Below, one piece after another: positions 17,911 through 26,158 of a stretch of 64,000 bases of DNA. Origin of the DNA: Pseudomonas sp. HOU2. Lineage in GTDB: Bacteria > Pseudomonadota > Gammaproteobacteria > Pseudomonadales > Pseudomonadaceae. The notes below the pieces were generated by a model, which did no database searches, was not told where the DNA came from, and saw only the letters and a list, made by a program, of their open reading frames with translations. The DNA is taken from positions 2,914,001 through 2,978,000 of the forward strand of contig NZ_CP160398.1 of NCBI RefSeq assembly GCF_040729435.1. The letters run 5' to 3'. A program made the position numbers and the translations under genes. Numbering within the stretch: the first letter of the stretch is position 1; the number at the start of each line of letters is the position of its first letter.

Positions 17911-18474
17911 ATGCGTTTTCTGCCTGGCCTGATCTGCCTGCTACCCCTTTTGAGCCCTCTGGCTCACGCCGAACTGATTGATGACGTCAACGACCGTGGC
18001 GAGTTGCGCATAGCCCTTGAGGCTAATACACCGCCCTTCAATTTCAAGGATGGCGACACACTCACGGGGTTCGAGGTCGAGCTTGGGCAACTGCTGGCCA
18101 ACGAGCTGGATGTGCGCGCCGACTTTATCGTCACCGACGAAGCCGACCTGCTCCAGGGCGTTGAAAGCGGCAAGTACGACGTCGCGCTCAACCACATAGC
18201 ACTGACACCTGAACTCAAGGATCGTTTCGACGTCAGCGAGTCTTACGGCAAGGTCGATTCGCAGCTATGGGCGAAGAAAGATGAGCAACCACGGCCGATG
18301 GTGCTGGTCCAGGCGCTGACCGAGGAGAAACCGAAGGCGACCCCGGTGGAGTTGGCGATTCCGTTTCAGAAGGGTAATCCGGCGTTTCAGGCGAGCCTTG
18401 CGGGTGCGTTGCAGCGGATCAAAGCGGATGGGCGCTTGGCGGCATTGTCCGCGAAGTGGTTCACCGAACCGTAG
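17911..18474 (+). CDS. Periplasmic amino-acid-type substrate-binding protein, short
   Basis: A 187-residue protein with a signal peptide (MRFLPGLICLLPLLSPLAHA) and an SBP_bac_3 fold start (GELRIALEANTPPFNFKDGDTLTGFEVELGQLLANEL; KYDVALNHIALTPEL). It is much shorter than the roughly 250-residue norm; part of the second lobe seems to be missing around residues 115-140. No permease or ATPase gene is adjacent, so it may be a sensor or orphan binding protein. The ATG at 17911 has AGGAG 5 nt upstream. The TAG stop lies inside the first unit of the following REP element. Confidence 0.8.
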   Translation: MRFLPGLICLLPLLSPLAHAELIDDVNDRGELRIALEANTPPFNFKDGDTLTGFEVELGQLLANELDVRADFIVTDEADLLQGVESGKYDVALNHIALTPELKDRFDVSESYGKVDSQLWAKKDEQPRPMVLVQALTEEKPKATPVELAIPFQKGNPAFQASLAGALQRIKADGRLAALSAKWFTEP

Positions 18475-18555
18475 GAGCTGCCGCAGGCTGCGATCTTTTG
18501 ATCTTGATTTTGAAGATCAAGAGATCGCAGCCTCGTTTCACTCGACAGCTCCTAC
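18471..18555. repeat. Paired REP element, family C, with altered right arm
   Basis: The left unit is a full GTAGGAGCTGCCGCAGGCTG copy. The right unit keeps GATCGCAGCCT and CAGCTCCTAC, but the intervening GCGG is replaced by about a dozen unrelated bases. The element begins within the stop codon of the upstream gene. Confidence 0.8.
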
Positions 18556-18575
18556 AGACGGTCTGCAGTGGGCTT

Positions 18576-19061
18576 TTAGTCGAGTGGGGGCAGGGCCATT
18601 GCGGCCTGCGGCAGTTCGAGTTCACTGAAGACTTGAACCCCATGGCGTTTGAGCAGCGCAGCCGTCACACCCTCTCCCGAGACCTTCACCCCACTGAACG
18701 CCCCGTCATAAGTCAGCAAATTCCCGCAGGAAGGACTGTTGGCCTTAAGCACCGCGACGCGGATACCGTGCTCCTGCACCAGCGCCAGCGCCTGCCGCGC
18801 GCCGTCGAGAAACTGCGCGCTGACGTCCTCGCCCTCGGTGGTGATCACCGCCGCGTTGCCATCGAGCACTTCGGCGCCCTGCCCGCCGGGGATTTCCGCC
18901 GCTGCCCGTGGAGTCGGCAGCCCACCGGCGACTTCCGGGCACAGCGGCACCACACGCCCTTCGGCGATCCACTGTTCGAGCAGATTGTATGGCCCGCTGG
19001 CCCCGCCGTCGTAGCGCACCCGGTGGCCCAACAGGCAGCGGCTGACCAGAATCTTCTGCAT
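18576..19061 (-). CDS. DUF523 domain protein
   Basis: A 161-residue protein of the DUF523 family, recognised by MQKILVSRCLLGHRVRYDGG at the N-terminus, VPLCPEVAGGLPTPR, the central GxE segment and ANSPSCG. The conserved Cys residues (SRCLLG, LCPEV, SPSCG) suggest metal or Fe-S binding, though no role is established. The ATG at 19061 directly abuts the stop codon of the upstream dioxygenase (1 nt between them), so the two are almost certainly translationally coupled. Confidence 0.85.
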   Translation of the reverse strand: MQKILVSRCLLGHRVRYDGGASGPYNLLEQWIAEGRVVPLCPEVAGGLPTPRAAAEIPGGQGAEVLDGNAAVITTEGEDVSAQFLDGARQALALVQEHGIRVAVLKANSPSCGNLLTYDGAFSGVKVSGEGVTAALLKRHGVQVFSELELPQAAMALPPLD

Positions 19062-19062
19062 A

Positions 19063-19686
19063 TCAGAACGGCTCGTTGCCACGGCGGCGGAACCAGCCCG
19101 TCAACGACAGGCGTTCGCGGTGCGCCGGCAGCACTTCATGGGGTACCTCACCGGAGAGGAACACCACCAGACAGCCGCCAGTGGGTTGCACATCGTGGAC
19201 CCGCTCTTCGTCCAGATACATGCGCAACTGACCGCCGTCTTCCGGCAGCCACGCGTCATTGAGGTAGACCACCGCCGAGACCATACGCCGGTCATCATCG
19301 CGGAAACGGTCAACGTGCTTGCGGTAAAACGCGCCCGGCGGATACAGGGCGAAGTGGCATTCGAAATCCTCCAGCCCCAGGAACAAGCCGCGATTGAGCG
19401 CCTCGCGCAGGCTGTCCATCAGGTTCAGATAACGGTCGCTGGCCTCGGCCTGGCCCGGGTCGATCCACTGGATGTGGTCGCCACGAATGCCCTCGCGAAT
19501 CTCCGAAAACGGCCCACGACCCACCGCCGCCGGCGCCAGTTCACCCTCGGCCTCACGTTTGCGGCACTCGGCCGCCAGCTCACGGGTCAAACCCGCGGGC
19601 AGGAAAATGTTCTGCTGCGACCAGCCATGCTCGGCCAGGTCGTCGACGATGCGTAACAGCAGCGGGTGTTCGGAGGATATTTGCAT
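19063..19686 (-). CDS. 2OG-Fe(II) oxygenase (prolyl-4-hydroxylase-like)
   Basis: A 207-residue 2-oxoglutarate/Fe(II)-dependent dioxygenase. The iron triad is H124 and D126 (YRKHVDRF) and H183 (VPHEVLPAHR), with a downstream Arg (R190 or R192) placed to bind 2-oxoglutarate. The FALYPPGAFYRKHVD stretch and the DGGQLRMY loop are typical of the bacterial P4Hc group, some of which hydroxylate EF-Tu prolines; the substrate here is unknown. The ATG at 19686 is chosen because MQISSEHP is the natural domain start. It is the first gene of a tight two-gene unit with DUF523. Confidence 0.87.
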   Translation of the reverse strand: MQISSEHPLLLRIVDDLAEHGWSQQNIFLPAGLTRELAAECRKREAEGELAPAAVGRGPFSEIREGIRGDHIQWIDPGQAEASDRYLNLMDSLREALNRGLFLGLEDFECHFALYPPGAFYRKHVDRFRDDDRRMVSAVVYLNDAWLPEDGGQLRMYLDEERVHDVQPTGGCLVVFLSGEVPHEVLPAHRERLSLTGWFRRRGNEPF

Positions 19687-19803
19687 GGCGCGCATAGTAT
19701 GCCGGCGGCAAGAAATCCGACAGAGCCACGCAGCGGCTGGCTACGAATTCTCGACAAGTACCGGCACCGCACGGAGAATAGTCCGCTGCTGACAGGAGTC
19801 CCT

Positions 19804-20556
19804 ATGCGCCGTTTGCTTTTTTCACTGTTGATGTTTTGTGTTTTGCCCGCCTGGGCGGACGGCCACGATCAGTTGTACAAGATCGCCGGCTGGCCAGATC
19901 AACGTGCGCATTTCAATGATGCCCTGAGTGCCGCGCAGCAGCGCTACCAGAACAACCTGCCACCGGCGGTGTTTCAAGCCCTGGTCAACAACAGCAACCA
20001 GCGCTTCGCCCCCCAGGCCATGGATCAGCGTGCCGAAGCGCAATTGCGCCAGCACCTTGCCGATCCACAACCGGCACTGACCTTTTTTCAATCGCCATTG
20101 GGCGAGAAAATCGTCGCCGCTGAATTGCTCGCCACCCGTCGCGATCAACTGGCGAAAAACGCCAAGGGCCTGCCGAAGATGCAGGCCAGCGACAGCCGCC
20201 TGCTGATCATCGGCCATCTGGCCCAGGCGCTGCCCGCCCGCGAGGCCGGTGCCGAGGTCAGCCTGGCGATTGCCGGCGTGGCGGCGGACAGTTTGAGTTC
20301 GATGATTCCCGGCCTGCTCGGCGGCGGTCAGGCGCAAGGCATGTTGAACGGCCAGCGCCAGCGCCTGATGGACCAGATCGGCGCCGATTTGAACAACACG
20401 CTGCTCTACGTTTATCGCGATCTGTCGGATGACGAACTGGAGCAGTTCGCGACCTTTGCCGAATCCACCGAGGGCAAGGCGTATTACCAGGCGGCGCTGG
20501 CGGCGATTCGGGCGGGGCTGGCGGTGGGGCAAAGCTCCTCGAACCTTGGCCAGTAA
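19804..20556 (+). CDS. DUF2059 domain periplasmic protein
   Basis: A 250-residue protein with a signal peptide (MRRLLFSLLMFCVLPAWA). It has two helical segments typical of DUF2059: an N-terminal half and the C-terminal DDELEQFATFAESTEGKAYYQAALAAIRAGL. Family members are envelope proteins of unknown role. GGAG lies about 8 nt upstream of the ATG. It is divergent from the dioxygenase/DUF523 pair. Confidence 0.8.
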   Translation: MRRLLFSLLMFCVLPAWADGHDQLYKIAGWPDQRAHFNDALSAAQQRYQNNLPPAVFQALVNNSNQRFAPQAMDQRAEAQLRQHLADPQPALTFFQSPLGEKIVAAELLATRRDQLAKNAKGLPKMQASDSRLLIIGHLAQALPAREAGAEVSLAIAGVAADSLSSMIPGLLGGGQAQGMLNGQRQRLMDQIGADLNNTLLYVYRDLSDDELEQFATFAESTEGKAYYQAALAAIRAGLAVGQSSSNLGQ

Positions 20557-20578
20557 GCTTTATCGCCTTTCAGACCGC

Positions 20579-20670
20579 CATCGCTGGCAAGCCAGCTCCC
20601 ACAAGGATTTTCATCAAATACAGAGTTTGTGAACGCCGGAAAACCTGTGGGAGCTGGCTTGCCAGCGATG
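20579..20670. repeat. Paired REP element, family A
   Basis: Inverted CTGGCAAGCCAGCTCCCACA units flank about 45 bp in the convergent gap between the DUF2059 gene and the alpha/beta hydrolase gene. Confidence 0.9.
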
Positions 20671-20685
20671 TGGCCAGCAAATCCC

Positions 20686-21633
20686 CTAAAGATTCCGCCC
20701 CCTGATCCGCTTGTTCAGAAACTCGAAATACTCCTCGCGCATCTCCAGCGTCTCGTTCGCCAGATGATGCCGCGCCTCCGGCAGCAGCAGAATCTGCGGC
20801 CGGTCGAACTTCCACTTCAGCACCTGCAAGTTGTGCTGCCAGTCCACGGTCATGTCTGCCTGCCCCTGAATGATCAGCGGCCGTCGCGGACTTTTCTTCG
20901 CGTGTTCGACCCGGATGATCCAGCGCGACAGCGCACCGACCCATGCGGTCGGCAAGCGTTTGGGCTGTAACGGATCAGCTTGCAGAAACGGCAGGAAATC
21001 GGGGTCGTTGGAGTTCTCGCTGAAGCGCCGGGTGACGCCCCGCACGAAAGGCCTCAGCAAATAATAACTGAGCTGCGACCAACCCCAGGCACGCGGACGC
21101 ACCAGCGGCGCCAGCAGAATCAGCTGGCCCTGCGCCGGACTGTTCTCGCCATGATTAAGCACATGATCGACGACAATCGCGCCGCCGGTGCTTTGTCCGC
21201 ACAGGTGCCAGGGCTGCGGCAGGGCGATCGAACTGGCTTCAGCGAACAACGCCTGCAAGGTGTCCTGATATTCGGAGAAGTCGCGAATGCTCGCCCGCGC
21301 TCCGCTCGACAGGCCATGGCCCGGCAAGTCGCAGGCGATGACGGCAAAATCCTGATCCAGCGCCCACTCGATCACATGCCGATACAGCCCGGTGTGATCG
21401 TAAAAACCGTGCAGCAGAAACAGCGTGCCCTTGACCTTTTCCGGCCACCAGCAATGGCTGACCAGTTCATAACCATCGACTTCGAACCGGCCCATGCCGC
21501 GCCAGACATCGCGCTCGGGGAAGTCGGTCTGATAGAACCGCTGATACGCCTTCGCCTCGTCCGACAACGGCTGCCATTGGGCCAAAGGCTTGAGGCTGGC
21601 GCGTAAATGATCGGCATCGAAAGTGTCAGGCAT
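20686..21633 (-). CDS. Alpha/beta hydrolase (serine hydrolase, lysophospholipase-like)
   Basis: A 315-residue cytoplasmic hydrolase with LFLLHGFYDHTGLY (oxyanion region, about residues 71-84), the nucleophile elbow GQSTGG with S148, an acid in IIQGQADMTVDW and the catalytic His in ARHHLANE. The layout resembles Hydrolase_4/monoacylglycerol lipase-like enzymes. The natural ester or lipid substrate is unknown. It is divergent from the following thioredoxin-like gene. Confidence 0.85.
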   Translation of the reverse strand: MPDTFDADHLRASLKPLAQWQPLSDEAKAYQRFYQTDFPERDVWRGMGRFEVDGYELVSHCWWPEKVKGTLFLLHGFYDHTGLYRHVIEWALDQDFAVIACDLPGHGLSSGARASIRDFSEYQDTLQALFAEASSIALPQPWHLCGQSTGGAIVVDHVLNHGENSPAQGQLILLAPLVRPRAWGWSQLSYYLLRPFVRGVTRRFSENSNDPDFLPFLQADPLQPKRLPTAWVGALSRWIIRVEHAKKSPRRPLIIQGQADMTVDWQHNLQVLKWKFDRPQILLLPEARHHLANETLEMREEYFEFLNKRIRGRNL

Positions 21634-21732
21634 GCGGGTATTCCAAAGCGGTAAACAGACTTTATCGGCCTGCGATATTCATCTGTTGCGACAAGCATGG
21701 CAAGCTAGCCCACCTTCGAGGACCCAAAAACC

Positions 21733-22311
21733 ATGCGCTCGCCCTACCGCACCGCACTGTTTGCCAGCCTGCTCGCGCTTGTGTGTGCCGGGGTGCTGTG
21801 GGCGGCGTACGACTGGTTTCAGGGGCGTTATCTGCGCGCGTTCAGCCAGCACACGGCGGTGTTTTCCGGCGATCCGTTGCGCTTGCCGGATGAGCTGGCC
21901 GGCCCCGGCAAAATCCGCCTCGTGCACTTCTGGGACCCGGCCTGCCCATGCAACGTCGGCAATCAACAGCACCTGACGGAAATGGTCGAACAGTTCGGCC
22001 CGCGCGGTGTGGAATTCTTCGCCGTGCAGCGCGCCGGCAGCCACGGCCAGTTGCCCGCCACCCTGAGCAATCTGAAAACCATCACGGTATTGCCCGGCTC
22101 CGAGCAGATCCCCGCCAGCCCCGCCGTGGCGATCTGGGACCACAGCGGCAAACTGGCGTACTTCGGGCCGTACAGCGAAGGGCTGACCTGCAATTCCAGC
22201 AACAGTTTTATCGAACCGATCCTCAATGCCCTGACCGATGATCGCCCGGTCAACGCCACGCACACCCTGGCGGTCGGTTGTTATTGCCCGTGGCCGGTGG
22301 TGGCGCAGTAA
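21733..22311 (+). CDS. Membrane-anchored thioredoxin-like protein (DUF6436 type)
   Basis: A 192-residue protein with one N-terminal membrane segment (about residues 8-27) and a thioredoxin-fold region. The active-site motif is CPC (C71, C73) in VHFWDPACPCNVGNQQH, where a classical thioredoxin would have CxxC. Further Cys residues occur in LTCNSSN and VGCYCPW. The fold region faces the periplasm. A redox role is likely, but the unusual CxC spacing means the reaction cannot be named. Confidence 0.78.
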   Translation: MRSPYRTALFASLLALVCAGVLWAAYDWFQGRYLRAFSQHTAVFSGDPLRLPDELAGPGKIRLVHFWDPACPCNVGNQQHLTEMVEQFGPRGVEFFAVQRAGSHGQLPATLSNLKTITVLPGSEQIPASPAVAIWDHSGKLAYFGPYSEGLTCNSSNSFIEPILNALTDDRPVNATHTLAVGCYCPWPVVAQ

Positions 22312-22413
22312 GGCATTCCGGACTTTTCGAGGACAGCGATGCACGGCACGGAAGGTCTGTGCTAATTGTTTGCAGCCCGACGGGCGGCAATCCCGCATGC
22401 ACAAGGAGTCACC

Positions 22414-24825
22414 ATGAAACGCGTCTTCACCGTTCTTGCCTTGCTCATCGTTGTCCTGCTCGCCGGCGTCGGCGGGTACGTCTATAGCAAGCAACCGACG
22501 CGTCAGGGCCAGGTGGAGCTGCGCAGTCTGCAGGGTTCGGTGACCGTGCGTTACGACGAACGCGGGGTGCCGCATATTCGTGCCGAGAACGAAACCGATC
22601 TTTATCGCGCCCTCGGCTACGTGCACGCTCAAGACCGGTTGTTCCAGATGGAAGCCATGCGCCGCCTCGCACGCGGCGAGCTGGCCGAAGTGCTCGGGCC
22701 GAAGCTGCTCGACACCGACAAACTATTCCGCAGCCTGCGCATCCGTGAGCGCGCTGCCAGCTATGTCGCCAGCCTCGATAAGCAGTCACCGGCGTGGAAG
22801 GCCCTGCAAGCCTATCTGGACGGCATCAATCAGTATCAGGACAGCCACGCCGCGCCGATCGAGTTCGACGTGCTGGGCATCCCCAAGCGGCCGTTCACCG
22901 CCGAAGACAGCATCAGCGTCGCCGGTTACATGGCCTACAGCTTTGCCGCCGCGTTTCGCACCGAGCCGTTGCTGACCTACGTGCGCGATCAACTCGGCGC
23001 CGATTACCTCAACGTCTTCGACCTCGACTGGCAGCCCAAGGGCGTGCTTGCCAAAGGTCACGCCAAAAAGACGCCGGCCCTCGCCGCCGGCGACTGGCAA
23101 GACCTCAACGCCCTCGCCCGCCTCAGCGAGCAGGCGCTGATTGAAAACGGCCTGCCGCAATTCGAAGGCAGCAACGCCTGGGTGATCGCCGGCAGTCGCA
23201 GCCAGAGCGGCAAACCGCTGCTGGCCGGTGACCCGCACATTCGTTTCTCGGTGCCGTCGGTGTGGTACGAGGCGCAACTGTCGGCGCCGGGGTTTGAGTT
23301 GTACGGCCATCACCAGGCGCTGGTGCCGTTCGCGTTCCTGGGGCACAACCTGGATTTCGGCTGGAGCCTGACCATGTTCCAAAACGACGATCTGGATCTG
23401 ATCGCCGAGAAGGTCAACCCGGATAACCCGAATCAGGTCTGGTACCACGGCCAGTGGACCGATCTGGTCAGCACCGAGCAGCAGATCGCGGTGAAGGGCC
23501 AGGCAGCGGTGACGCTGACCCTGCGCCAGTCGCCCCACGGCCCGATCGTCAACGACGCCCTCGGCACCGCTGCCGGGAAAACACCGATCGCCATGTGGTG
23601 GGCGTTCCTCGAAACACCGAACCCGATTCTCGAAGGTTTCTACCAGCTCAACCGCGCCGATACCCTGGCCAAGGCCCGCGCCGCGGCGGCCAAGGTGCAG
23701 GCGCCGGGGCTGAACATCGTCTACGCCAACGCCAAGGGCGACATCGCCTGGTGGGCCTCGGCGCTGTTGCCCAAGCGCCCGGCCGGGGTCAAGCCGGAGT
23801 TCATTCTCGACGGCAGCGGCAATCAGGCGGACAAGGACGGTTATTACCCGTTCAGCGCCAACCCGCAGGAAGAAAATCCGCCGCGCGGCTACATCGTCTC
23901 GGCCAACTTCCAGCCGCTGTCACCGACCGGGATGGAGATTCCCGGCTACTACAACCTCGCCGATCGCGGTCAGCAGCTCAATCGCCAGCTCAGCGACAAG
24001 AACGTGAAATGGAGCAACGAGGCCAACCAGAAGCTGCAACTGGGCACCACCACCGCCTACGGCCCGCGCACCCTGGCGCCGCTGCTGCCGGTGCTGCGAG
24101 AAGTGGTGAGCGATCCGGCGCAGCTGAAACTGGTCGAGCAACTGGCACAGTGGCAAGGCGACTATCCGCTGGATTCGGTCAACGCCACAGTGTTCAACCA
24201 GTTCCTCTACGACCTCGCCGATGCGGCGATGCGTGATGAGCTGGGCAACGATTTCTTCGAAACGCTGCTGTCGACCCGGGTGATCGATGCAGCCCTGCCG
24301 CGCCTGGCGGCGAACGCGGATTCGCCCTGGTGGGACAACCGCAACACGCCGAACAAGGAAACCCGTGCCGACATCGTCAAAGCGGCATGGCAGACGAGCA
24401 TGGCGCACCTGAAACAGAGCCTCGGCGACAATCCGTCGGACTGGCAATGGGGTACGGCGCACACCCTGACCCATGGCCATCCACTGGGACAACAGAAGCC
24501 ACTGGACCGCATCGTCAACGTCGGGCCGTTCGCCGCGCCGGGCAGTCATGAAGTGCCGAACAACCTCTCGGCCAAGCTCGGTCCGGCGCCATGGCCGGTG
24601 ACCTATGGGCCTTCGACGCGGCGTCTGGTGTATTTCGCCGACCCGGCGCACAGCCTGACCATCAACCCGGTCGGCCAGAGCGGCGTGCCGTTCGACAGCC
24701 ACTATGATGATCAGGCCGAAGAGTACGTCGAGGGGATGTATGTGCAGGCACACTTCAGCGAGGAAGAGGTGACGGCCAATACCCGCAGTACGTTGAAGCT
24801 GTTGCCGGCAAGGGCTGCCCAATAA
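22414..24825 (+). CDS. hacB: Penicillin-acylase family amidohydrolase (HacB-like AHL acylase)
   Basis: An 803-residue Ntn-hydrolase precursor with an N-terminal signal/anchor (MKRVFTVLALLIVVLLAGVGGYVY). The alpha-chain motifs are RYDERGVPHIRAENETDLYRALGYVHAQDRLFQME. The autoprocessing site is QFEG/S253NAW, where S253 becomes the N-terminal nucleophile of the beta chain, and conserved beta-chain motifs (LLAGDPHI, GHNLDFGWSLTMFQND) follow. Position near the spu locus and overall likeness suggest the acyl-homoserine-lactone acylase HacB of P. aeruginosa, which hydrolyses quorum signals in the periplasm. A general acylase role is also possible. AAGGAG precedes the ATG. Confidence 0.82.
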   Translation: MKRVFTVLALLIVVLLAGVGGYVYSKQPTRQGQVELRSLQGSVTVRYDERGVPHIRAENETDLYRALGYVHAQDRLFQMEAMRRLARGELAEVLGPKLLDTDKLFRSLRIRERAASYVASLDKQSPAWKALQAYLDGINQYQDSHAAPIEFDVLGIPKRPFTAEDSISVAGYMAYSFAAAFRTEPLLTYVRDQLGADYLNVFDLDWQPKGVLAKGHAKKTPALAAGDWQDLNALARLSEQALIENGLPQFEGSNAWVIAGSRSQSGKPLLAGDPHIRFSVPSVWYEAQLSAPGFELYGHHQALVPFAFLGHNLDFGWSLTMFQNDDLDLIAEKVNPDNPNQVWYHGQWTDLVSTEQQIAVKGQAAVTLTLRQSPHGPIVNDALGTAAGKTPIAMWWAFLETPNPILEGFYQLNRADTLAKARAAAAKVQAPGLNIVYANAKGDIAWWASALLPKRPAGVKPEFILDGSGNQADKDGYYPFSANPQEENPPRGYIVSANFQPLSPTGMEIPGYYNLADRGQQLNRQLSDKNVKWSNEANQKLQLGTTTAYGPRTLAPLLPVLREVVSDPAQLKLVEQLAQWQGDYPLDSVNATVFNQFLYDLADAAMRDELGNDFFETLLSTRVIDAALPRLAANADSPWWDNRNTPNKETRADIVKAAWQTSMAHLKQSLGDNPSDWQWGTAHTLTHGHPLGQQKPLDRIVNVGPFAAPGSHEVPNNLSAKLGPAPWPVTYGPSTRRLVYFADPAHSLTINPVGQSGVPFDSHYDDQAEEYVEGMYVQAHFSEEEVTANTRSTLKLLPARAAQ

Positions 24826-24827
24826 AT

Positions 24828-24850
24828 TTGTGCAGGCTTGCCAGCGATGG
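24828..24850. repeat. Solitary degenerate family A REP unit
   Basis: TTGTGCAGGCTTGCCAGCGA matches one family A unit with about four bases deleted from its left half, just after the acylase stop. No inverted partner is present. Confidence 0.6.
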
Positions 24851-24874
24851 GGTCCTTAAGAACGCAAGAGACCT

Positions 24875-25840
24875 TCAGAGCAGCCCAGCAAAATTCAGCC
24901 GAAACTGCTGCGGCGTCACCCCCAACCGGCGATTGAACACACTGCGCATGTGCTGCGCATCGCGAAACCCGCACTGATAGGCCACGGTCTTCAGCGGTAC
25001 CGTGGTGCTTTCCAGCAGCACCCGCGCCGCATCCACCCGCGCACTTTCGACGAACTCCGCCGGGGTGACCCTTGCCTCGCGGGCGAACACCCTTGAGAAA
25101 TTGCGCGCACTCATGTTCGCCGCATTCGCCAGATCGGCAATCGTCAAATCCCCGGTGAGGTTGGCCAGCACATACAACTGCACCATGGCCACCGCCGAGG
25201 TCGGCTCCGCATGCGGCGTGAGGAACGGACTGAACTGCGACTGCCCGCCCGAACGCTGGGTGAACACCACCAGCCGCTTGGCCACACTCAGCGCCACCTC
25301 GGCGCCGTGATCACGGGCCAACAGGTACAGCGACAGATCAATCCCGGCGGTGACCCCGGCCGAGGTGTAGAGCGCACCGTCCTCGACATACAGGCGATCG
25401 GCCTCGACTTGGGTCGATGGACACAACTGTGCCAAGGCTTCGGCATCGTTCCAGTGGGTGGTCACCGTGCGTCCTTCCAGCAGTCCCGCCCGCGCCAGCA
25501 TGAACGCGCCGTTGCAGATCGAGCCGAAGCGCCGCGCACGGGCGCAGGCCTCACGCAGCCATGTGTCGAAAGGCTTGCCGAAATCCATGAACGGCAACTG
25601 CGGGCCGCCGGCGACGAGCAACAAGTCATAAGCAGCCGGCGCTTCGCTGAAATGCCGGTGTGCGCTGAGGTTCAGGCCATTGGAGCAAGCCATCGCCCCA
25701 CGTTCGAGGCCAATCACCTCCAGCCGATAGTGATCCTCAGGCGGCAGAAAACGATTGGCCTCGGCAAACACATCCATCGGCCCGCTGACATCCAGCGCCT
25801 GCACGCCGGGGAACACCACGATGGCGATGGTTTTGTTCAT
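24875..25840 (-). CDS. GlxA-family transcriptional regulator (DJ-1/PfpI + AraC HTH)
   Basis: A 321-residue regulator. The N-terminal DJ-1/PfpI-like domain (IAIVVFPGVQALDVSGPMDVFAEAN, residues 5-29; SICNGAFMLARAGLLEGRTVTTHW) is followed by a C-terminal AraC-type double HTH (about residues 215-315, with MSARNFSRVFARE and TVAYQCGFRDAQHMRSVFNRRLGVTPQQFR). The ATG at 25840 has GGAGG 6 nt upstream. It is divergent from the HD-domain hydrolase gene, which is its most likely target. The effector is unknown. Confidence 0.9.
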   Translation of the reverse strand: MNKTIAIVVFPGVQALDVSGPMDVFAEANRFLPPEDHYRLEVIGLERGAMACSNGLNLSAHRHFSEAPAAYDLLLVAGGPQLPFMDFGKPFDTWLREACARARRFGSICNGAFMLARAGLLEGRTVTTHWNDAEALAQLCPSTQVEADRLYVEDGALYTSAGVTAGIDLSLYLLARDHGAEVALSVAKRLVVFTQRSGGQSQFSPFLTPHAEPTSAVAMVQLYVLANLTGDLTIADLANAANMSARNFSRVFAREARVTPAEFVESARVDAARVLLESTTVPLKTVAYQCGFRDAQHMRSVFNRRLGVTPQQFRLNFAGLL

Positions 25841-25858
25841 AAGCCTCCAGGCAATCAT

Positions 25859-26006
25859 TGTGGCGAGGGAGCTTGCTCCCGCTGGGCTGCGAAGCAGTCC
25901 CAATACCATTCAACCGGATTATGTCAGTCAAAACGCGGACGTCGGTTTACGACTGCTGCGCAGCCGAGCGGGACGGTGCGACGATTCGACAAGCTCCCTC
26001 GCAACA
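25859..26006. repeat. Degenerate paired REP element, family B
   Basis: The left unit TGTGGCGAGGGAGCTTGCTC is intact. In the right unit about 17 unrelated bases (25971-25989 region) split the expected GCGGGAGCAAGCTCCCTCGCCACA, leaving GAGCGGGA and AAGCTCCCTCGCAACA. It sits in the divergent promoter gap of the GlxA/HD pair. Confidence 0.75.
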
Positions 26007-26158
26007 ACTGGACCGCACTCTGTCGTGTAAGGTGAGTTGGCACGATTTGCAGGTCGATTGGCAAGGATCGCAGCCATGCGTTGATTGTCCGTTTAGTGCC
26101 TTGGGGAACAGACTTCGTCCATCAGCGCCACGACGGCGTTTTCGATGAGGATACCTTC

